From contig OU452221.1 of assembly GCA_911728455.2 (NCBI GenBank), forward strand, positions 5,546,290-5,610,289: a stretch of 64,000 nt of DNA. The letters run 5' to 3'. The notes under the pieces are model-generated. The model did no database searches and had not been told where the DNA came from. It saw nothing but the letters and a program-made list of their open reading frames with translations. Shown here one piece after another: positions 59,323 to 64,000 of this stretch; position 1 is the stretch's first letter, and every line of letters starts with the position of its first letter. The position numbers and the translations under genes were made by a program. The DNA is from Marthasterias glacialis (Eukaryota > Echinodermata > Asteroidea > Forcipulatida > Asteriidae).

Positions 59323-62300
59323 GTACGTGAATGTGACTGTGAACTGTTGTGTAGTGTGTACCGGCTGTACGCCGCGCGGTGGCGGGTTAGGTTGACCGTA
59401 TGGTAAAGCAAAATGACGGCCACTTCAACTAAAGTTGTAAGTGAAGGAACCGGCTCACTGCGCATTATATTCCGCTTGCTCTGTGGTTACAGTCATGGTT
59501 GGAAGTTCGGTATAAATGTCGCATATGGATACTCCTAACCTAGTCTGCAACTGAACTAGCTAACTAAATCATAAAAGACATAAAAAATGAGCCCCTTCGG
59601 AGGAGGAGCGTATGTGATTTATGATTCCAGGCTGGCCTGTGAAAAGTTGTAAGATCAATTAAATTTGAAAAAGGGAATGGTTGGCCCCCTGCCCTGGCTG
59701 GGTAGGACATCATTACCAGGCAGGAGAGCAAGGACCTACCGCTTGAGCTAATAGAAAATTACATTTATGCCGCAATATCATTATGGATAAAAAACAAAAA
59801 TAATACAGATATCGTGATATATGTTGGCCTTCAGTGTTTGTGCCGATTCTGTCCAAAATACAAAGAAACGTGTTAGGCCTACAAATACAATGTTGTTGTT
59901 TTGGGTATCCTAATGACTGTAAACAAATAAATAATTGGTTGTTGATTCTTTGACTCTCTTTGACTTTGAGTTTGACTAAATGTTAGATATAATGACATCC
60001 ATCTACAGTCAGTAGTGAGAATTAGTACAAACTTTAGTGCTAATAATGAATAACTCTTTTTTTGTATGAAGATTTTTGTCTGCAAATTATTAAGTAAATA
60101 ACTGTCAATTTATAGCTTGATTGACCCACAGCATGTATCCTTGATTAATGTATAGGATTGATAATTGTATTCTTCTACATTATTGCGTGTACATTATCCG
60201 CCCATACCAGTTATGTTTTAATATTGGTACTTGTACTACACCAAACTTAACAAGAACAACTTTTCTGAGATTATGATATCAAAGCTTGGAAAAGTTTCCA
60301 TATCCGGCTGCCTTTTTTTGATATCCCTCTCGAGGAATTGGTAGCAAAAGTGGTAATTATTGACCTTAAAAAAAGAAAGGACATTTCATCGCATGGCTGG
60401 AACTTGGAAAAGAACTAAAATGGAAAAGAACTAAAATGGCGTTTAGCGAGTAGCGTTGTCAAGCCCAACGTAGACGTGAAAATGGCTATATTCATGATTT
60501 CGACACTTTTCAATTTTCCAAGTGCCTGTTTTTCTCTTTATACATTCTGACAACCTTTCTGGACAGGTAAGGATATAATTTGACCTAAATTAAGGGAGAT
60601 AAAGTGGCTGCCAGATATGACATTTTTGCCCAAAGCTTAGGGCCTAATTGAAATAACCTTTTTTTAAAAATTTCATTCTAATTAACATAAGTTACAGTTG
60701 GTTTTCCCCAACATTCCCACTGTGACCACGTGGAAACCTTTGTAAACATAACTAAACAGTAAATTCTGACCACATTTGTTTTGCTAGTGTTGACCACTAA
60801 TCATCAGCTGAAATAAGTTGATTGACATTAATCGAGTGTGTTCTTTGGAGGTAAATGACACTCTGCAAGATTATTTGCAGAATTCATAAATATTATGCAG
60901 AAGTTTTTGATTGGGATTAATGGTTAGAATTTGAAGCACCAAATCGTTGGGGTGGGGAGGAGGGTGTCAAGGGAACAAATAGTTAGCCAGACTATTTACA
61001 AACTGACTTTGAGTATGTACCCAACTAGTGAGAATTAACTAAGTACAAACTTGAAATGCTGATAATTCTCATTGTGCTTATGAAGATCTTCTATAGAACA
61101 AATGTGGACATTACCCATGTATCATTACAAATGGTGCACAAACCCCTCCAGAAAGTAATTTGTGTAGAACAACTCATATTCTCCAGAAATGGACCTATTT
61201 GTTGTGGTTGAGACAATCCAACAGATTCAGGTACTGAGGTATTTGTGGTTTAGCCACGAACCTCCAGTTGAACCTCCAATTGAAGCTGCCTGCTGTTTCT
61301 CAAAGTCAAGTAGTCCTAGCAATGGTATTGAGATCTGGCCTGCTTGTCTTGGACAGTGTCATTGGCCCAGCTGAGGGGCAATGGATGTTGCTTTACTTGA
61401 GACCGACTGACGGACCCGAGTAGATCCTACATAAGTGGGTAGGCTGGTTGGTTGGTTGGACCAAAGAGCAGTTGGACTGGTGTATGCATTGATTATTTAG
61501 ACAAAGAATGTGGAGCATTTAAATTGAAAGAAAATAACCTTGCTGTGAGACATGTATTCGGTAAAACTTGGAATTGACTCCCGCTAGCTGCCACTGCATT
61601 GACTGTAATCTCTGTCTTCGTCATTATGCCGGCAAGCTAAACAAACGGCATTCTGAAGTTGGAATGGTTCAGCCTAACCTTTTTTTGTTAAAGTTTGATT
61701 TTGTCAGTGACTAATTTAAAAGAAAAAAAAAAAAAAAATGGCATTACAAATATCTGAATTCTTTCATTTTTAAAACTTTTTTTGTCTATAGACATAAACG
61801 TATTCAATGTTTGTTGACAACAATTCAATTCTTGGAAAACAGAAACTGAGGATTTTGGAGTGTGTTTTTTTAAACAAATGTTTTCCTGGAAATTATGTTG
61901 TTTATTTCCCCATAAAATATTTTAAACACCTATTTGTAGGTAGTATACATGTACATATTTTGTACGCAATGAAAACATTTATGTGAATAGGGAAGGAACC
62001 TCAAGGTTCCACTCGATGACTACAAGTGTACTGTAAATTACTGAGTCTTTCAGTTTCATCTGGGGGTTTATCATGGATGTCACCCTTTCAGTCTCTGAGT
62101 ACAAAAGTACATTGTAATGGTTTTAGTTTTGTACAAACATTGACATGTGAAAGTAACTTAAAATTTGTATGAGAGTTTGTTGTTCATACATGTTTGTTTT
62201 ATTATACTTGAGGTCAAATGAAATATCTCTGGCTATTATACATCTGTACATGCATGATGAAAGACCTTAATCTTATTTGAACAGAATCATCATTATTTAT

Positions 62301-64000
62301 ATAATACAGATGGCTTACTATTAATGTTTTGCTTGCCTTTGTGGTGTGATTAAGTTTAAAGGTAGACGTAACTCAATATCCATAACCAATCCCTTCATTA
62401 GGGGCCATTTTCTAAATTACATAGTTATACATGTGTGTGTACATGTAATTTTGACGGAGTGTACACTACTGTTAATGATCAGAACATTTGAATCATCATC
62501 AAAAACCTTGGAATTAAATATTTATATAGAAACAAATGCTATGAGAAGTTGTTCCAGTTGACAAAGTAACAGATAATGTAAAGAAAACCACCATATTGAA
62601 ACTTGTCACAGACAGTGATATATTGCATGATTATGTGCACTGATTACATTTGGCTTTTTTTCTCAAAAACAGAACTGCATGCAGGAATGCTACACAAGGG
62701 ATCAGTCACTGGCCTAAAAATGTTCACCTTTTTTTCGTCGCTCATCCAATATTTTCACTTCGTTAACATTCAGACTTCAAAAACATCTAAACGAAGGTGT
62801 ATAATTCCTTTACTTTTTTGAATGACAGAAAAAGTCCTCCTTTAGCCTTGTTCGCATTGGACTTTTTTGGGGTAAACTAACCAAGCAAATGGGTAACTTG
62901 ACCATTCTAAGTCCAGTGAGAACAGCCCAGTCAAATTTCACCCAGGTAAAATAACCGAGGCCAATGGGTAGTTCAACCGGCCACCTTCTGCCCAGGTAAA
63001 CTAACCTGGTCAAACTAACCAAGCCAAAAAGTCCAGTGCAGACGCATTGTCCCAGTAAAACCGGCCAGTAAAATACCACATCCGGTCCGTGCAAAGGCTG
63101 GTTTAAAGGTGGCCGACGCTGTTACCATCATCTCGGTTAGTTTACCCATTGTCTCGGTTAGTTTACCCACATCAAATAATCCAAGTGCAGACGCCGGTAA
63201 GATTTACCCATTGGAAGTTAACCCATGGTCTCGGTTAAAATATTAATCCAATGCAAACACGGCTTTTGAGTTCAATATTTCTGAAAGATCAGGCCTGACT
63301 TCGCGTCTAGACATCTTACAGTATAACGACCTCCAGACCTGAGGATGCTCTCACTTTTCTCCTCCAGGTCATGAAATTAAAACCTTCAATCAAGACTGAA
63401 GATATCTGATTCCTCTTCTCACTTTTCACCTTTTGAAATCTCTAACTATTGCAGAAGAATCGTTATTTTATTAGGACGACATACGAGTATTTACCTAGTG
63501 AACGGGGCTGTAGTTGCCTAGGGGTTTTTGGGGCTTTGTTTATTTCCTGACCAGTCATTGACCAAGAGACCACACAAAGGCAGCTGCTTTCAAAGTAAAC
63601 AGACATTGTGTCATTGTGTTGTTTCCCATGAAAGACTTGCAAAGGGATATTGCATGGATGTGCTGACTGCAAAGTAGACCTTATCTTATTGAAAATCATT
63701 CCCCTTCCAAAGTTTTGTTTTGCTTCCGGCAAGATCACAGTTGCTTTATTTTCCTAAATTTATATCAGGTTAAAAAAAAATTTTTTTTTAATGGGATTTT
63801 TGAATAGAAAGTCCACCAATTGATGGTCATAAAAATACTGTTGTATACGTTATATTTTCCTTTTAAATAGCCTATTAAATAGTTTTTGTTTAATTAAAAT
63901 CTGGGAAACATACTGTACAGTACATGCTATTCATAAAGCGTAAAAAATTACTTGCTGCTGATACTTTAGAACAAATGGATTGATTGTTTAGTAAGTGTTG
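59323..64000 (+). other. SRGAP intron 1
   Basis: From the GTACGT donor to the window end. A MITE is present at 62844-63264. No frame resembling the next SRGAP exon (F-BAR start) was found. Confidence 0.65.
62844..63264. mobile_element. MITE with AGCCTTGTTCGCATTGGA termini
   Basis: Inverted termini AGCCTTGTTCGCATTGGA and TCCAATGCAAACACGGCT enclose many CGGTTAGTTTACCCA-like modules in both orientations. TTT occurs on both sides (62841-62843, 63265-63267), a weak 3-bp duplication. Confidence 0.72.

Noticed and set aside
61189..61374. Possible second SRGAP exon
   Set aside because: The translation does not resemble the start of an F-BAR domain and no convincing acceptor and donor pair frames it.

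Overview
This is a window of animal nuclear DNA. All genes are split by GT-AG introns, most of the sequence is intergenic or intronic, and tRNA-derived SINEs, small inverted-repeat DNA transposons (MITEs), minisatellites and poly-G tracts are dense. The proteins (a clan-2 cytochrome P450 array, REXO4, RXYLT1, FAM72 and an SRGAP start) are animal orthologs with deuterostome-like sequences. My best guess is a marine invertebrate deuterostome, probably an echinoderm such as a sea star. The species is inferred, not proven. I recognised orthologs from remembered vertebrate proteins; no search was run.

Layout. At 1-17862 there are three tandem microsomal P450 genes on the minus strand. CYP-A runs off the left edge; CYP-B and CYP-C are complete four-exon, 512-residue genes. 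CYP-B and CYP-C are almost identical except in exon 2. At 17863-22230 there is intergenic DNA full of nested MITEs and SINEs. At 22231-32273 lies REXO4 (minus strand, eight exons, 634 aa), a nucleolar-type DEDDh exonuclease whose long lysine-rich N-terminus contains three internal repeats. At 32274-38751 there is a transposon cluster, including a 1.1 kb foldback element with a 9-bp target duplication, followed by about 1 kb of a 15-bp satellite that runs into a 500-base assembly gap. At 38752-47367 lies RXYLT1 (plus strand, six exons, about 429 aa), a Golgi xylosyltransferase of the dystroglycan pathway. At 47368-54179 there is a gene-poor stretch with tandem and inverted repeats. At 54180-58797 lies FAM72 (minus strand, four exons, 150 aa). 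It is head-to-head, 464 bp apart, with the first coding exon of an SRGAP gene (59262-59322, plus strand), whose first intron fills the rest of the window.

The genes do not form one pathway. The P450s are a lineage-specific tandem family. REXO4 and RXYLT1 are divergent housekeeping genes separated by repeats. FAM72 and SRGAP form the divergent pair known from vertebrates, so that microsynteny appears to be older than vertebrates. I saw no bacterial-type system, CRISPR array or viral gene. The most unusual content is the set of structured non-coding repeats, several with clear target-site duplications or nested-insertion evidence.
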